Source of the DNA: Hymenopus coronatus
Taxonomy: Eukaryota; Arthropoda; Insecta; Mantodea; Hymenopodidae
DNA length: 64,000 nucleotides
Assembly (NCBI GenBank): GCA_030762935.1
Contig: CM060897.1
Location: 107,660,176 to 107,724,175 of the forward strand
Reading direction: 5' to 3'
A model generated the notes under the pieces. The model saw nothing but the letters and a program-made list of their open reading frames with translations, was not told the DNA's origin and did not search any database. Made by a program: the position numbers and the translations under genes. Positions 34,575 to 46,300 of the stretch are shown here, piece after piece. The first letter of the stretch is position 1, and every line of letters starts with the position of its first letter.

Positions 34575-35874
34575 CCAGGTACGTCCAGAAAGTAAGTTCC
34601 GTTTGGTAATAAAATTAAATTGTGTACAGATACAGAATAATTATTTATTGCACAAAATTCTTCAACTCTTAAACTACTTTTCCACATAACTGCCGAAATT
34701 TTGCAGGCATTTGTCATAGCGTGACACAAGTTTTTGTATACCTTCTTCATAGAAGTTTGCCGCCTGTGTCTTCAAAAAGTTGGAAACATTTTCTTTCAGC
34801 TCTTCATCATTGTTGAAGTGTTGACCACCAAGGAAAGACTTGAGATGTAAGTCGCTAGGAGCAAGGTCAGGGCTGTACGGAGGATGGTCAAACACGTCCC
34901 AGCCAAATCCCTGTAGGAGGTTTTTCGTCACATTTGCAGTGTGTGGTCGTGCGTTGTCGTGAAGAAAAACAACACCTTTTGACAGCAATCCTCGGTGCTT
35001 ATTCTGTATTGCGCGGCGCAATTTCCTAAGTGTCTGGCAATAAACATCTGCTTTGATTGTTTGACCACGCGGTAAGAAATCAATGAGTAACATGCCTTTC
35101 AAGTCCCAGAACACTGTGCACATCATTTTTCGAGGTGTCAAGATTTGTTTCGGCTTAACCTTTGCTGGGGATGAAGTGTGTCTCCATTCCATTGATTGCC
35201 GCTTACTTTAGGGGTGTCGTAAGAAACCCAAGTCTCATCTCCTGTGACTATCTGTGTCAGAAATTCTTTGCTGTCTTCATCATAACGGGTTAACAACTGA
35301 AGTGCACTACCCATCCGTTTTGTTTTGTGTTGCTCAGTAAGAATCTTTGGTACCCAACGTGAGCAAAGTTTACGAAATTTCAGTTTTTCGGTAACAATTT
35401 CATGAATTAGTGATCGTGAGCTTTGGGGAAATTCCATAGCGAGAGCACTAATTGTAAACTTGCTGTTTTCCTGGATCTTGTCATCAATTGCGTGAACCAG
35501 TTCTTCTGTAACCAAAGATGGACGCCCACTTTGTTCTTCATTGTGCACTTCACTATGTCCTTCATTGAACTGTCAGACCCATCTTCTCACCATTGAATCA
35601 CTCATTGCATTTTGTCCGTAAACTTCGCAAATTTGCCGATAAATTTCAATTGGTTTCACTTTCCTAGCATTCAGAAAACGAATCTCAGATCTGATTTCAC
35701 AAGCGGCAGGATTTTCAATCAACACCGACACTGTAAACAAGCACAACAAAGCGTATGTGGCTGACAGCGATCTCTCCTTGATACAGAGCATCTACCGCGC
35801 ATGTGCGGAACTGCGATCGCAGCGCTGCAGCGGAGATAAATTGAAACGGAAACTTACTTTCTGGATGTACCTCG
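34575..35874 (-). mobile_element. Mariner element, 1.3 kb, both terminal repeats and TA target
   Basis: A complete-length mariner. The left end CCAGGTACGTCCAGAAAGTA and the right end in reverse CGAGGTACATCCAGAAAGTA form inverted repeats of about 30 bases, and TA flanks both sides. The transposase runs on the minus strand (see 34674-35791). Length and layout equal an intact mariner. The left repeat lies downstream of the stop codon. Confidence 0.93.
34674..35791 (-). pseudogene. Mariner transposase, nearly intact (one stop, one frameshift)
   Basis: The frame opens with SVLIENPAACEIRSEIRFLN and a helix-turn-helix region (EIYRQICEVYGQNAMSD), then DSMVRRWV followed by TGA at 35573-35575. The same frame continues (HNEEQSGRPSLVTEELV, then SRWVPKILTEQHKTKRM, typical WVPxxLTxxxKxxR) to the first catalytic aspartate in VTGDETWVSYDTP. 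A frameshift near 35180-35190 moves to a second frame: MEWRHTSSPAKVKPKQ, then the second Asp in HDNARPHTAN, then the third in PPYSPDLAPSDLHL (DD34D mariner signature), ending GSYVEK. The TGA sits where relatives have an arginine, consistent with CGA to TGA decay. All three acidic residues remain. Inactive as it stands. Confidence 0.92.
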
Positions 35875-36435
35875 TATATAGGAGGAGTATTAACAATTAT
35901 AATATCTGCTGTTGTTTCACTTTGGTTTCATAAGTTATGAAACATTCAAGTCACTTGATTATCCTACTTTCTTTGTTATTTTCATTTGTTTAAACTTATT
36001 TTAATATCAAAAGTTTAATTTTAAATATATTAAACTTGATTCTAAATCTAATGGAGGCATTGTTCAGTTAACTGCAGAATATAAACTATGCTAAACTTTC
36101 TTAGGAAGAAAAATGCTTAAACACATGCCTATTTGTGTGAAAGAAAAACACTAGTTATTAAAGATCCCTTAGGTTCCATGTATGCTTATGATGGAAATAA
36201 ACAATGTCAGCCAAAATATAAATCATAATAAATTAATAGAAAAGCAGTAGATTGCAGTAAATATAGAAGGAAAGCCAAATTTTACTTATAAGTAAATTTT
36301 CTGGGTGATGAAGACAAATTCTCAGTGATTACATGTTATTGCATAAGTCTGATGTTCCTTTGTGCACCCACAAGACACCAAACAGAACAAAAATAAAAAC
36401 AAAATTTACATATTAAAATTTTTGTTAATGATGCT
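35875..36435. other. AT-rich sequence, nothing recognised
   Basis: No supported features. Confidence 0.4.
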
Positions 36436-36545
36436 ATAATTGCCAGGATCATATCAGCACTTAAAACCAATCAGTCTGTGCCACATTTGAACCTTGGGAT
36501 CCGAAGCACAATCCTAACCAACTCACCATCCAGACCTACAAGTTT
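36436..36545 (-). repeat. tRNA-derived SINE (type B), short copy
   Basis: Minus-strand head with GTGAGTTGGTTAGGATTGTG and a B-box-like GGTTCAAATGTGG, and the CCTGGCAATTATAGC tail. Much of the body is deleted. Confidence 0.6.
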
Positions 36546-37810
36546 TAAAATATCTATACATATTTATTCTGCATGTAAATTTCTCAAATCTATATTTTCA
36601 TAAAAAAAATTATTAGAAGTAATTTTGAGAGACGAAAAATCTCCCTCCTTCCCTTCCTCTCTCCCTAATTAAACTGTTCCTTTTTAGACCTTTTCTTTTG
36701 TAATGGGCCTGAAATTGTATTTTTTGTAAAATCATGTCATTAAAGCTTCGGATCTGATGCCACACTTCCTCTATTTTAAGTCGGGGCAGATAAAATAAAA
36801 GTTTAATGAGAACAATGCTTTTCCCTTTCTACAATCTAACAAATAAAAATGTAAGTTTCAACTTAATTTTTAAACATTTGGCAGAATGCATACATATGGA
36901 GAACTGTATGTGTACAGCTTCATATTGCCTAAAATAAAATACTACACGAAAATCTGCACCACTTCCATAATACAAAAATTAGAAAAGCAGGGCCAATCTA
37001 CAAAAGAAAAATGGTAGTGGGAATACTCTTTTAAGAGTTTTAAAATATATTTATGACTGAAAATGAGAAATAACACTGCACTGGTTTTAATACTCCTATC
37101 TTACTTATGCAAATATTAGTTCAAAGAATTTGTAATACATTAGAGAAACATCTGGTAGCATTAGAAAATGTCTCAATTTGAACAGACAGTATTATTGAAA
37201 CCTGTATTTGAAAATTCAAATTATTACCTAACTTAACATCTAAGTGTTTAATGGCAATGTTAATACTGTGATACAACGTTGTTATATTGTTACAGTAAGG
37301 GTTGAAATTGGGAAAAAGTGTTCCAAAACAGGTCCCAGTAAGTAAATACTAAGTGATGTTTGTGTTACAAAAACTAACTCAAATTCTTTTAAATTAATAT
37401 TAATTACATCACTGTTTTACAAGCTTATTTGCATATTTTTCAAAATTTCAAAATAAATAACTATGTTTACAAATGTTTTTGTTCCAAAATAAACTTAATG
37501 TTGGGACAGAGATTTGATATCCCTCCCTTTAAATAAACACTAGAGGGAGAACATTTTTATCCCAAAATATTTTCTATGTCAAAGAATGCCACATGCTGAT
37601 ATGACCATTACAATTTAAGTAAATGTTTCAAGCTGAAATCCTTGGTTCACACTCTGAGAAGATATTAACTTCATTCTATTGTGGAAGGAATCTGTACATT
37701 CTGACATTCTTTGATAAATATTAAAAGTTACAGTATGACCAAAAACACACTAGAATTACAAACTGTTATAATTTTATAATTTGGTATATTACTAAATTTG
37801 CAGCAATAGC
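36546..37810. other. AT-rich sequence, nothing recognised
   Basis: No coding frame, tRNA box or repeat similarity that I could support. Confidence 0.45.
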
Positions 37811-37814
37811 ATTA

Positions 37815-38135
37815 GAAAAAACCAATCTGTGTTACATTCGCATGACTTTTTTATCTATTCTAAAAAAAATCTTATACAAGCTTGTTTTTTTATTTATTTC
37901 ACCTATATCAAGAATAAGAGGGGAAAAGGGGAATCCACTAAGCTAAACCGACAAATCTTTCAAGAGCAGTTGCTGTATTATGACATTGAAATTCTATTTG
38001 CTCAATCAAAAGAAATAGAAACTTTCCATTTCAGAAACATAAGTATTTTAAAACTGAAACCAATACCAATATCCAAAATATGGTTAACTGCAAAAAATGT
38101 ATTTGACATAAATTGGTTATTTTGTTGAAATCTAC
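37815..38135 (+). repeat. Family A repeat, left part, fused to inverted copy
   Basis: AGAAAAAACCAATCTGTGTTAC through AAATCTACATTTTTT, diverged. It meets a minus-orientation copy through a T run (38134-38153). The 99-codon frame across it is chance. Confidence 0.65.
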
Positions 38136-38153
38136 ATTTTTTTTTTTTTTTTT

Positions 38154-39033
38154 TACTTTCTTTAGCCCCTTATGCACAATGTACATAGGAATAGAGAAGT
38201 ATTGTTATTCCACCTAAAAATTTGAAGTCAAGATTTCACCGGAAGTGTGTGTGTGTGTGTGTGTCGGTGGACAGCATATCCCAAAAACAAAAAGGCGGTT
38301 AAATACTAAACTTGGTATTTAAGTTTGTCGGTGGACAGCATATCCCAAAAACAAAAAGGCGGTTAAATACTAAACTTGGTTTTTAAGTTTGCTATCTTCC
38401 AAGGATGCGACATGAAGATTTTCAAGAAAATCCCCCCACTCCTAACTACCTTTTACATGGAAAAATTGGATTTTGATTAAAATACCACATATTAAAGCCA
38501 TTTCTATTACAAATAAAATGTATATATGCATTTTCTGGGAATAGCTTCTAAAGACTTGTTTATTCTGAACAAATTTTGCTTAATTTGGCATAACTAGTAT
38601 ACCGTAAGAGATTGACAAAAACTTACTATACACAAAATGTAGATCTTATTAAAATGTACAAGTTATGTCATATAAATTTCTTTTTGTGGAGCTTACCGTT
38701 TTCGAGGTATTCCTTATTATTAGTTTCAATTGTGAGGTACTTCTACTTTTCTCAGACGGAAGTGTGTGTGTGTGTTTCTTTTGTTCTACTCCTGGTCAAG
38801 CAAAGAAGCGATTTGCAATGACATTCGCATATAGACAGCTTTTAAAACATTTGACTATCACTTTGGCCTTGTGCATTCCCTTAGTTCCAGTCTACTTATA
38901 AGGAACTAAGTAATAAAATTCTGCTAATGTTTATCTTGATTAGCATGGTGTTGGAAGCAGAGTTATCTTTTGTAAGAAGTTCATTTGTAGAGTAGCTAGA
39001 GAAAGTCATGTGAGTGTAACACATCAGATTTTT
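38154..39033 (-). repeat. Family A repeat, full length, with 64-bp tandem duplication
   Basis: TACTTTCTTTAGCCCC... to GTAACACATCAGATTTTT. Contains a 64-base direct duplication (38263-38326 and 38327-38390) with one mismatch. Its distal 280 bases match the subfamily seen at 1-280. Confidence 0.85.
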
Positions 39034-39119
39034 ATGTAGTAATTTTCTCTGTTGATTAATATTGTAAGAAGCACCATTAATAGTGATGATTTTATAATTC
39101 TTTTTTGAGATGTCCTTAC

Positions 39120-39990
39120 TACTTTCTCTACAGGTACTATGTACATAGTATATAGAGAACGTATTGCACTTCACCAAAAACATTTGATACCAAGATTTCA
39201 CCAGAAATACAGTTTTAGGGTTCCTGTATAAAAAAAAAAGTATTTTCAGAAAAAGGTGCACATGCGTGTGTGTATGTGTGCATGTGTGTGCATGTGTGTG
39301 TGTCTCTGTGAACATGATAATTCAACTTAATATTTAAGTTTAGTACCTTCCAGGGATGCGACACGAAGATTTTGAGAAAAATCCTCCAACCCAAAACTAC
39401 CTTTACATGGAAAAAATTTGAAAATATTTATTTTCTCAAAAATGGCTCTAAAATTTTGATTAAAATAACGTATATTAAAGATATTTATATGGCAAATAAA
39501 ATGTATATCTTGAATTTTCTGGGAATAGCCTCTAAAGACCTCTTTATTCTGAATGAATTTTGCATAACTGGTAAACCGTAAGAGATAAACAAAAACTTAC
39601 TACACAAAAAATGTAAATCAAGTTAAAAAACACAATTTATGTCATATACATTTTTTTTGTGGAATTGACCATTTCTGAGATATTCCTTATTATTTGTTTT
39701 AGATTTGAAATACTTAAAACTTTTCTCACACGGAATGCTGTAAATTCCTGGCCCTGCGTAGAAACAGATTTCAACAATATAACAGCCAACTTTTAAAAAA
39801 ATTTGATTATCATTTTAGCTTAGTGTATTCCCTTATTTTCCTTCTACTTACAAGGAATCAAGTAATTAAGACAATTTCTGCTAACGTTTATCTTGATTAT
39901 CATAAAGTAGATAGAAGAATAAGCTTTTTAACAATAATTTGTTACAGAAATATAGAGAAAGTCATATGAATGGAACACATCAGATTTTTT
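39120..39990 (-). repeat. Family A repeat, full length
   Basis: ACTTTCTCTACAGGTACTATG palindromic end to GGAACACATCAGATTTTTT. A short GT/CA variable tract near 39263-39304 occupies the microsatellite-prone site. Confidence 0.88.
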
Positions 39991-40008
39991 ACACATTCTT
40001 CGCCTGGG

Positions 40009-40132
40009 TGGTTGCCTGGCTGCATTTCGGTAAGTTCCTCCTTGTCATCTTCTTGCAGATCTTAAGATCACCTGCAGATCTGCAAGAAGATGTCAAGGAG
40101 GAACTTGTTGAAATGCATCCAAGCAGCAACCA
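40009..40132. repeat. Long near-perfect hairpin (inverted repeat)
   Basis: Left arm 40009-40062 and right arm 40076-40132 are reverse complements with few differences. The innermost 22 bases before the loop pair with one mismatch (CCTTGTCATCTTCTTGCAGA on the left). The loop is 13 bases. It lies exactly between a minus- and a plus-orientation family A segment and does not match the family A consensus. Confidence 0.9.
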
Positions 40133-40198
40133 TCAAGACCAACCAAGAGAAAAACGTGTAAAAAGAAATGACTCAAAACCGTTAAGAATATAGGAAAA

Positions 40199-40410
40199 TG
40201 TTCTTTATCTCTTTACGGTTTATTAGTTATGCAAAAGTCATTCAGAATGAAGAGGGCTTCAAAGATTATTACCAGAAAATTCACGATATATGTTCCATTG
40301 TCATAAACATATCTTAATTATATGATATTTTAGTCAAAATAATTACAGCCATTTTTGAGAAAATCAAAACTTTTGATAAATATTTCATGTAAAGGGTAAT
40401 TTGGGGTGGG
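40199..40410 (+). repeat. Family A repeat, internal fragment
   Basis: TTCTTTATCTCTTTACGGTT to GTAATTTGGGGTGGG, truncated at both ends. Confidence 0.7.
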
Positions 40411-40440
40411 ACACAGAATGGAACCCTTAAGAACCACAGC

Positions 40441-41090
40441 AGTATCTTCCAAGGATGCGACACAAAGATTTTTAAGAAAATCCCCTACCCCAAACCACCT
40501 TTTACATGGAACATTTTTCGAAAATAATTATTTTCTCAAAAATGGCTCTAACAATTTTGATTAAAATAAGTTTAAGTTATTTTTATGACAAACAAAATGT
40601 GTACCTTGAATTTTCTGGGAATAGCCTCTGAAGACCTACTCATTCTGAATGATTTTTATATAACTGGAAAAACTAAAAGATATACAAAAACTTATTGCAC
40701 AAAAAATGTAGATCTATTAAAACACACAATTTATGTCATATACTTTTTTTTTTGTAGATTTACGTTTTCGAGATATTTTGGATTATTGGTTTCAATTTTA
40801 GACACAAACTTTTCTCAAACAGTCTCATTTCTCGTTAGTTTAGTCCTGGCAAGCAAAGAGATTGGAATTTCAATTGTTTCACATAGCAAACTGCTTTTAT
40901 AGGACAGGGCTATTGCTTTAATCCATGTTGTTTTTTTTTTTATTTCCCTTCTTCTTACAAGGAAGCTAGTAATAAGACTAATTCTGATTATGTTTATCTT
41001 GATTACATGATGTAGATGACAGATTAATTGTTTTGAATAAATGGTTTGTTTACCAAACATCTAGAGGACTCCATGTGAATGGAACACATT
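40441..41090 (-). repeat. Family A repeat, palindromic end missing
   Basis: AGTATCTTCCAAGGATGCGAC to GTGAATGGAACACATTAATTT. It faces the previous fragment, giving another inverted pair. Confidence 0.8.
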
Positions 41091-41222
41091 AATTTCTTTC
41101 CATTCTACTTACAAGGGACCAAGTAATAAGGACAATTTCTGCTAATGAATAAGCTTTTTAATAATAATTTGTTACAGAGATGAAGAGAAAGTCATGTGAA
41201 TGGAACACATCAGATTATTTTT
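41091..41222 (-). repeat. Family A repeat, 5'-end fragment
   Basis: Repeats the last 130 bases of the unit (ACTTACAAGGGACCAAGTAA to GGAACACATCAGATTATTTTT), so the distal part is present twice in tandem. It lies just downstream of the USF3 stop codon. Confidence 0.75.
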
Positions 41223-41461
41223 TGGATTGTTTGTGGCATGAGTGGGAATATTACCTTGATGTCTGTAGCTTTCACACACATTTCATGTGAGTGGTATACA
41301 TTACCTCGGAGTTTCATTTAAATATGTTTATGAACTGAGACATTATGTGCATTTATAATCACAGATGGTTTTTGTAGATACACAGTACATTTGTGACATT
41401 ATCTAATCCCTTAAGTATTACAAACTCTTTTGGCTAACCAGTGAAATTAAACCGCAGAGAA
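41223..41461 (-). other. Presumed start of USF3 3' untranslated region
   Basis: Sequence just after the stop codon on the minus strand. I see no AATAAA in these 240 bases; the next candidates fall in family A sequence, so the true 3' end cannot be placed. Confidence 0.4.
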
Positions 41462-41773
41462 TTAAGGCCATTGCATCCTCCCTACCTGGGGAGGAGGTGG
41501 AGCATGACTCAGTATGTTGTTAAAGTTAGTGGGAAGAGGAACTGGAGGAAGACAATTGCTTGGCACAGGTGTTGGAGGAGGTGCTAATCTGCGTGAGAAG
41601 TCTGTCTCATTGCCACTTGATGCTAGAAGTGGATTGTGCTGATGCGAATTGTTGGACAACAGAGATGAACTTGAAGGTGGTGGAGGAGGCGGCGGCGGTG
41701 GTGGCGGTATTGTTGGCAGAGCTTTTGAGCTGGCAGCCCCAGTAAATGCAGCAACCGATGATACAGATGAAAC
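41462..41773 (-). CDS. USF3: USF3 orthologue, terminal coding exon (C-terminus)
   Basis: Terminal exon of the large bHLH factor on the minus strand: 103 codons and TAA (41464-41462). It begins VSSVSSVAAFTGAASS, has a run of ten prolines (PTI then P10), then SNNSHQHNPLLASSGNETDF and a second proline-rich part, and ends VGRMQWP. The segment NFNNILSHA resembles the last conserved stretch of vertebrate USF3, where an NISHILG motif lies close to the stop. The acceptor is a tandem CAGCAG, so the exon may start at 41773 or, with one extra glutamine, at 41776. Phase 0 agrees with the upstream donor at 47859. It is the C-terminal tail of a nuclear regulator; no catalytic domain is expected. Confidence 0.75.
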   Translation of the reverse strand, partial: VSSVSSVAAFTGAASSKALPTIPPPPPPPPPPPSSSSLLSNNSHQHNPLLASSGNETDFSRRLAPPPTPVPSNCLPPVPLPTNFNNILSHAPPPPQVGRMQWP

Positions 41774-42875
41774 CTGCTGTCAAACCATAAACACCGATCA
41801 GTTCATGAAATTCTAGGGCAGTCCAGCAAACCTCTTTTCAAAGTAAAATTTACCTGACCTCAAATTCACATGATACAATATTCATATATCATTATTAAAG
41901 CAAGGTCTGCTTTACTGATATTGAGGATTTTGTGACAGTGATGTACACTATATATAAGTATTATTTGAGCCAATTGTAACCTGGGAGAAATAGGAACAAT
42001 TTAATGAACTTCGAGATCCTAGCCAAAGACATGCTAGTCCAGAGATTCTTATATCCACCACCAGAATCAAATCCATTCACTTGCAAACCATGACACCAGC
42101 AGTCGAGGGAAACTTGATAATTGAAGCAACAGAGCTTCTGAAACATGTCCTTAATTATAAAATGTAAGTGATATAAAAGTGTTACAATCAGCTCAAATAA
42201 GGTATGCTTTGTTATGAAGTAATAGTATTATAATTCTGCTGTTTTAACTTCTCATTTAGGCTTTATCATAAGATAAACTTATTTCTTATACATACATAAA
42301 ACACACATACAACTCTGACAATTTTTAAAAATCACACAAGGATTAGATTTAAAAATTTTAAATGATCTTATTGTTTTAAAAAATTTCCCCTATAACATCA
42401 ATAAATTAAAGAAATGATGCCATTCCTCCTGAGGCATGTCAGAAACCAGATTTTTGTAATGTTCCATTGCTGCATCTGATGATGAAAAAGTGATTCCATG
42501 CAGTTTATTTTTAAGTTTTAAAAATAAAATAGATTGCAAGGTTGCATGGTGGAGAGTCCATGGTGATGGCCTTTAGGACATTCAGATACTCAGTTGTTAA
42601 TTCCAAAACTTGCAAATATGCATAGAAGCTTGTGACAGTGATATGATTAAATAAAAAATAAAAGAATTTGAGTCAGTTTTTTGTAACACAAACATCACTT
42701 ATTTTTATAAATGTAAAAAGAAGCTAGTAACAGTGAAGAATAACAAATATTAATATAAAAATAATAGTTGCAACAAATCTTCACTTATCTTTTGGAATCC
42801 TTGCCTGGACTAGTTTCGCAACGATTTCATTGCATTATCAACATATCCTTTTGGTCTCTTTTTTGATGTTGTCTA

Positions 42876-43205
42876 TTACCATCTCTGATGGATGTACAGT
42901 ATCTTTTGTTTTGGTAGACGGCTTTTGCTGCCCTTTAACAATTGGCAATAGTAAGCTGCATTCACCATACATCGATTGTGAAGAAAGTAAATGAGTAACA
43001 TTCCTCTGTAGTCAACAAAACATTGTTGCAAGAACTTTTTCAGCTGAGAAGTAGAGACTTGACCTTGGGTGCCAAGCATGACCTTTGTTTTAAAAGATTT
43101 CTTGGCCATCCTTTATATTGCCTGACTCAGCTAAACTTGTTTCTGGGTCAGTGTAGTATCCCCAAACTGTCTCTTCAAAGAGGTTAAAATCCAGAGGGTC
43201 TAACC
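42876..43205 (-). pseudogene. Mariner transposase fragment in USF3 intron
   Basis: Minus-strand pieces ETVWGYYTDPETS (around the first catalytic block, with the Asp gone), KKVLAT-like sequence, then CFVDYRGMLLIYFLHNRCMV and NAAYYCQLLKGSKSRLP match the middle of a mariner transposase (usual FWD-RGVLLIDFL and N-YY--LL). About 110 codons in two frames; both ends missing. Confidence 0.7.
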
Positions 43206-44974
43206 CCTTCACTGGTTAAAAACTTTATAATAGTGGTTATGCAATAGGCAAAGGAACTCTTGTTCACTCATGGCTATGCTGATGCCAAAACCTATCAAAG
43301 TAGCTAACCAGGGTGGTTTCCCCTTCATACTGATCTTAAAATCTCTACTCCACCATCCCCCTATATTTACAATAGTGGCATTAATTCTAGACACCTTTTT
43401 GGTTAAATTAACCTTCAAATTTGAATATTTTTCATTCAAATTCAGAACATTCTTATCTGATAAATTATAGCCAGGATGGTTACCATAACACAGTGTTAAC
43501 CTTTCACCATAAACTGGAGATAACTTGACCCTTAATTGGTTACTTTGGCTGAGCTTTGGAAAATATAAAATATATTATTTTATAAATATAAATGTATTTA
43601 TTTGTTTGTTTATTTTACATTATATTCAATGTGAAAATCGGAACTATTGCTTTCATATTACATAGAGGTGTTCAAATTTTGGGAAATCTAGTAATTTTAG
43701 GATTAGAAATTTCAATACTGTGAGCAACATCATAAGCACCATAATTTACAAGATACCAGATTTCCCTAATTTTGAGCCCCTGTTGTATGAGAGTAATCAT
43801 TTATTATAGTCAAAGTATGGTTGGGTCAAAGTAACCCATTAAGGGCCAAATTAGGTTCATTTTAGGGTAAAGGATTCGATACTGTATTATGATAACACTT
43901 TCAGGCTATAATTTATCAGATAAAAAAGATCCTGAACGAAAGTTGAGTGCAAAATTCAAATTTGAAAGTTGATTTTATTAAAGTATCCAGAACTAATGCC
44001 ACTACTATATTATGCCTGCACAATACTCTGGCTCAGTTACCATTTATATTCAATTCACCTTCATATTAGAGACAGTAAATAAACATAGATAAAATAAAAA
44101 AATACTAACAATTTTGGAAAACTAATGCTAATAATATTGTATTCAAGTTCCTTATATTATGTGCCATGAAGGACAAAATAATTGAGCAGCTCAAATAATT
44201 TTTAAACTGCTAAGGGCTTTCATTTATTCTGTCTCTCCCACCACTCGTCATATTTAGTGTTTATATTCAACAAACTACAGTGTGTTCCATCCACTAGGAC
44301 CCTACATATTCTTAAAATTTTAGACAACAATGATTTGATAATTAAACAAGGAAATGCTTTGGAATACTAAGTCAAACCATCAATCCTTCACTTTTGGTTT
44401 ACTTTCTGTTGATTCTTATCATAATGGCTATTGCCACTAGGTAACAAAAGGTCATCTTGGCAATTTGACAAATCAATTTGTAGCAGATTATGTTGGCCAA
44501 GTTGCTGAAACCAATGGTTTGAGCCATGCCCATGCTATTTAATTTTCCAAATCTGATTCAACTTTCCAATTTAGCACCCAAATGTGGCTTATGTGAAAGA
44601 ACAAAACAGTTTGAATATGTATATTTGAAATTGGCTAAACCAGTTGGTGAGGTAGAGTCAGTGAAAAATTCAATGACATAGCCAGAGGATTTGAACCATG
44701 AGATTTGTATGAAAGAAACAATTAATTCACATTGGCTAAAACACTTACAAACATTTTTAAGTCTCTATGAATGTATACCAAATACTTTTCACAGGTGATG
44801 ATTTGGGGGGGGGAGAGGCACTTTCTGCCCCTCATAATTTACAAAGTCAACAACTTTACTGAAGGGGCCTGTCCCCTCCAAAATACAATTAATTTTGTAT
44901 GTCTTACGCCCATTTATAGTAATTGCATTGCATCTATTTTCTAGTTGATGACTATCCCCACACCTAACCAAGTG

Positions 44975-45175
44975 GGATGGCTCAGGTAGTTTTGTCATAG
45001 CCTGTATTCAGGAGATCCCAAGTTCGATCCCTTGGCCAGCCTACCTGATCCAAGGGTTTTTTGGGGAATTTCCTAGGTAGCCAGGCAAATGCTGGGTAGG
45101 TTTCTTTATCCCCAGAATATCCTGTTGCTCTAATATCGTTTCCATTGTCGTTTTCATTCATTCTTCATCTTGTTA
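44975..45175 (+). repeat. tRNA-derived SINE (type E)
   Basis: A-box-like GGGATGGCTCAGGTAGTTTT and a strong B box (CAAGTTCGATCCC, about 45018-45030), then the body GGGTTTTTTGGGGAATTTCC. It ends near the Tc1-like relic. Confidence 0.75.
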
Positions 45176-45185
45176 GTTTCTTTCA

Positions 45186-46300
45186 GGGTTGGAAGTGTTG
45201 GCGATGGTGCTCAGTGTGGCATGGCAGGGAAAAAGGATGCTTATTGTGACTATCTTTGTCCCCTGACTTTGGCTGGTCACCAGGATGACTGCCCCTGGCA
45301 ATACCCAGAGTCCCCAGTCTGCCTCTCCGACTGTCAGGGTGATTCAATCTGGAAACTGTAGGGACTCTGTCAATACTATGTTGGAAACTCTGCAAATGAC
45401 ATTTTCAAGGTGCTACAAAAGCTGAAAACCAGTTGTATGTTTGTGTACTGGACCACTGAGAGACTCACTGCAACGGGTACTGTGAAGGATTATCTGAAGG
45501 GCTCCAGAAGCAAAAAAAAAGCCATGGTGGCTTGTGTTCAGAGATTTCTGGTGCAGAAGCAGGCTATCTTGTCCCATGAAATGAACATTTCAAAAAGGTC
45601 AATGCCCAGGACCTTGGACTAAGGGCTTATCACCAAGGTAAAGGACATCATCTTGGCATACATTGAGAGTGCTTAACTGACTATGTCTCATGTGGCGTTA
45701 CACACAAAATGGTCATCACAACTTTCTCTTTACCAATGAAAAAGTATTCACTATTGAAGAGTCTTTTAATGTGCAAAACAACAGGGTTTGTACATCGCCA
45801 TCATCTCAAGAAGCTACTAATAAGGTTCCTCAAGTTCAGAGGTCCCATTATCCCTCCTCAGTGATAGTGTGGTGGGGGGTGAGTTATTCTGGCACCTCTC
45901 AGCTTCATTTCTGCAAAAAAAAGGTATTAACACCAGCTCCAGAAAGTATGAAAGCACCGTTTTTGAGCCTATTGTCCAGAATTTGAATGGCACTTGTTTA
46001 AAAGCCAACCTGAATTAACAGTAAGATTCTGCTCCAGCCCACAAGGCTACGTCAACTCAAGGGTGACTTCAGCATCATGTCTCTGACTTCATTTTGCCTG
46101 GTGATTAGCCTAGTGGCAGTCCAGACCTGAACCCTGTGGTCACTACTTGAGGGCATCATCTACAAGAGGAGTCACCCCACCTTTAGAAGTTTAAAGCGTT
46201 CCTTGTTGTCAGCAGTGGCGGATTTCCCCCTGGATGTCATCCGTTCTGCCATGATGAGCGGTCACAAAGACTCGGAGTCTGTATCAGTGCAAAAGGTGGC
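45186..46300 (+). pseudogene. Tc1/mariner-superfamily transposase relic in USF3 intron
   Basis: Plus-strand pieces in several frames. An N-terminal HTH-like part (TVKDYLKGSRSKKKAMVACVQ) is followed by the catalytic core HHNFLFTNEKVFTIEESFNV, where relatives have FTDEK, so the first Asp reads Asn. Next come VQRSHYPSSVIVWWGVSY, HKATSTQ and PSGSPDLNPV-type sequence around 46.1 kb, and SLKRSLLSAVADFPLDVIRS with a C-terminal GHKDS. This is a known animal Tc1-like family; many stops and shifts make it dead. Terminal repeats not identified. Confidence 0.8.

Noticed and set aside
44990..45035. Functional tRNA gene
   Set aside because: Good A and B boxes but no complete cloverleaf; continues into a SINE body.
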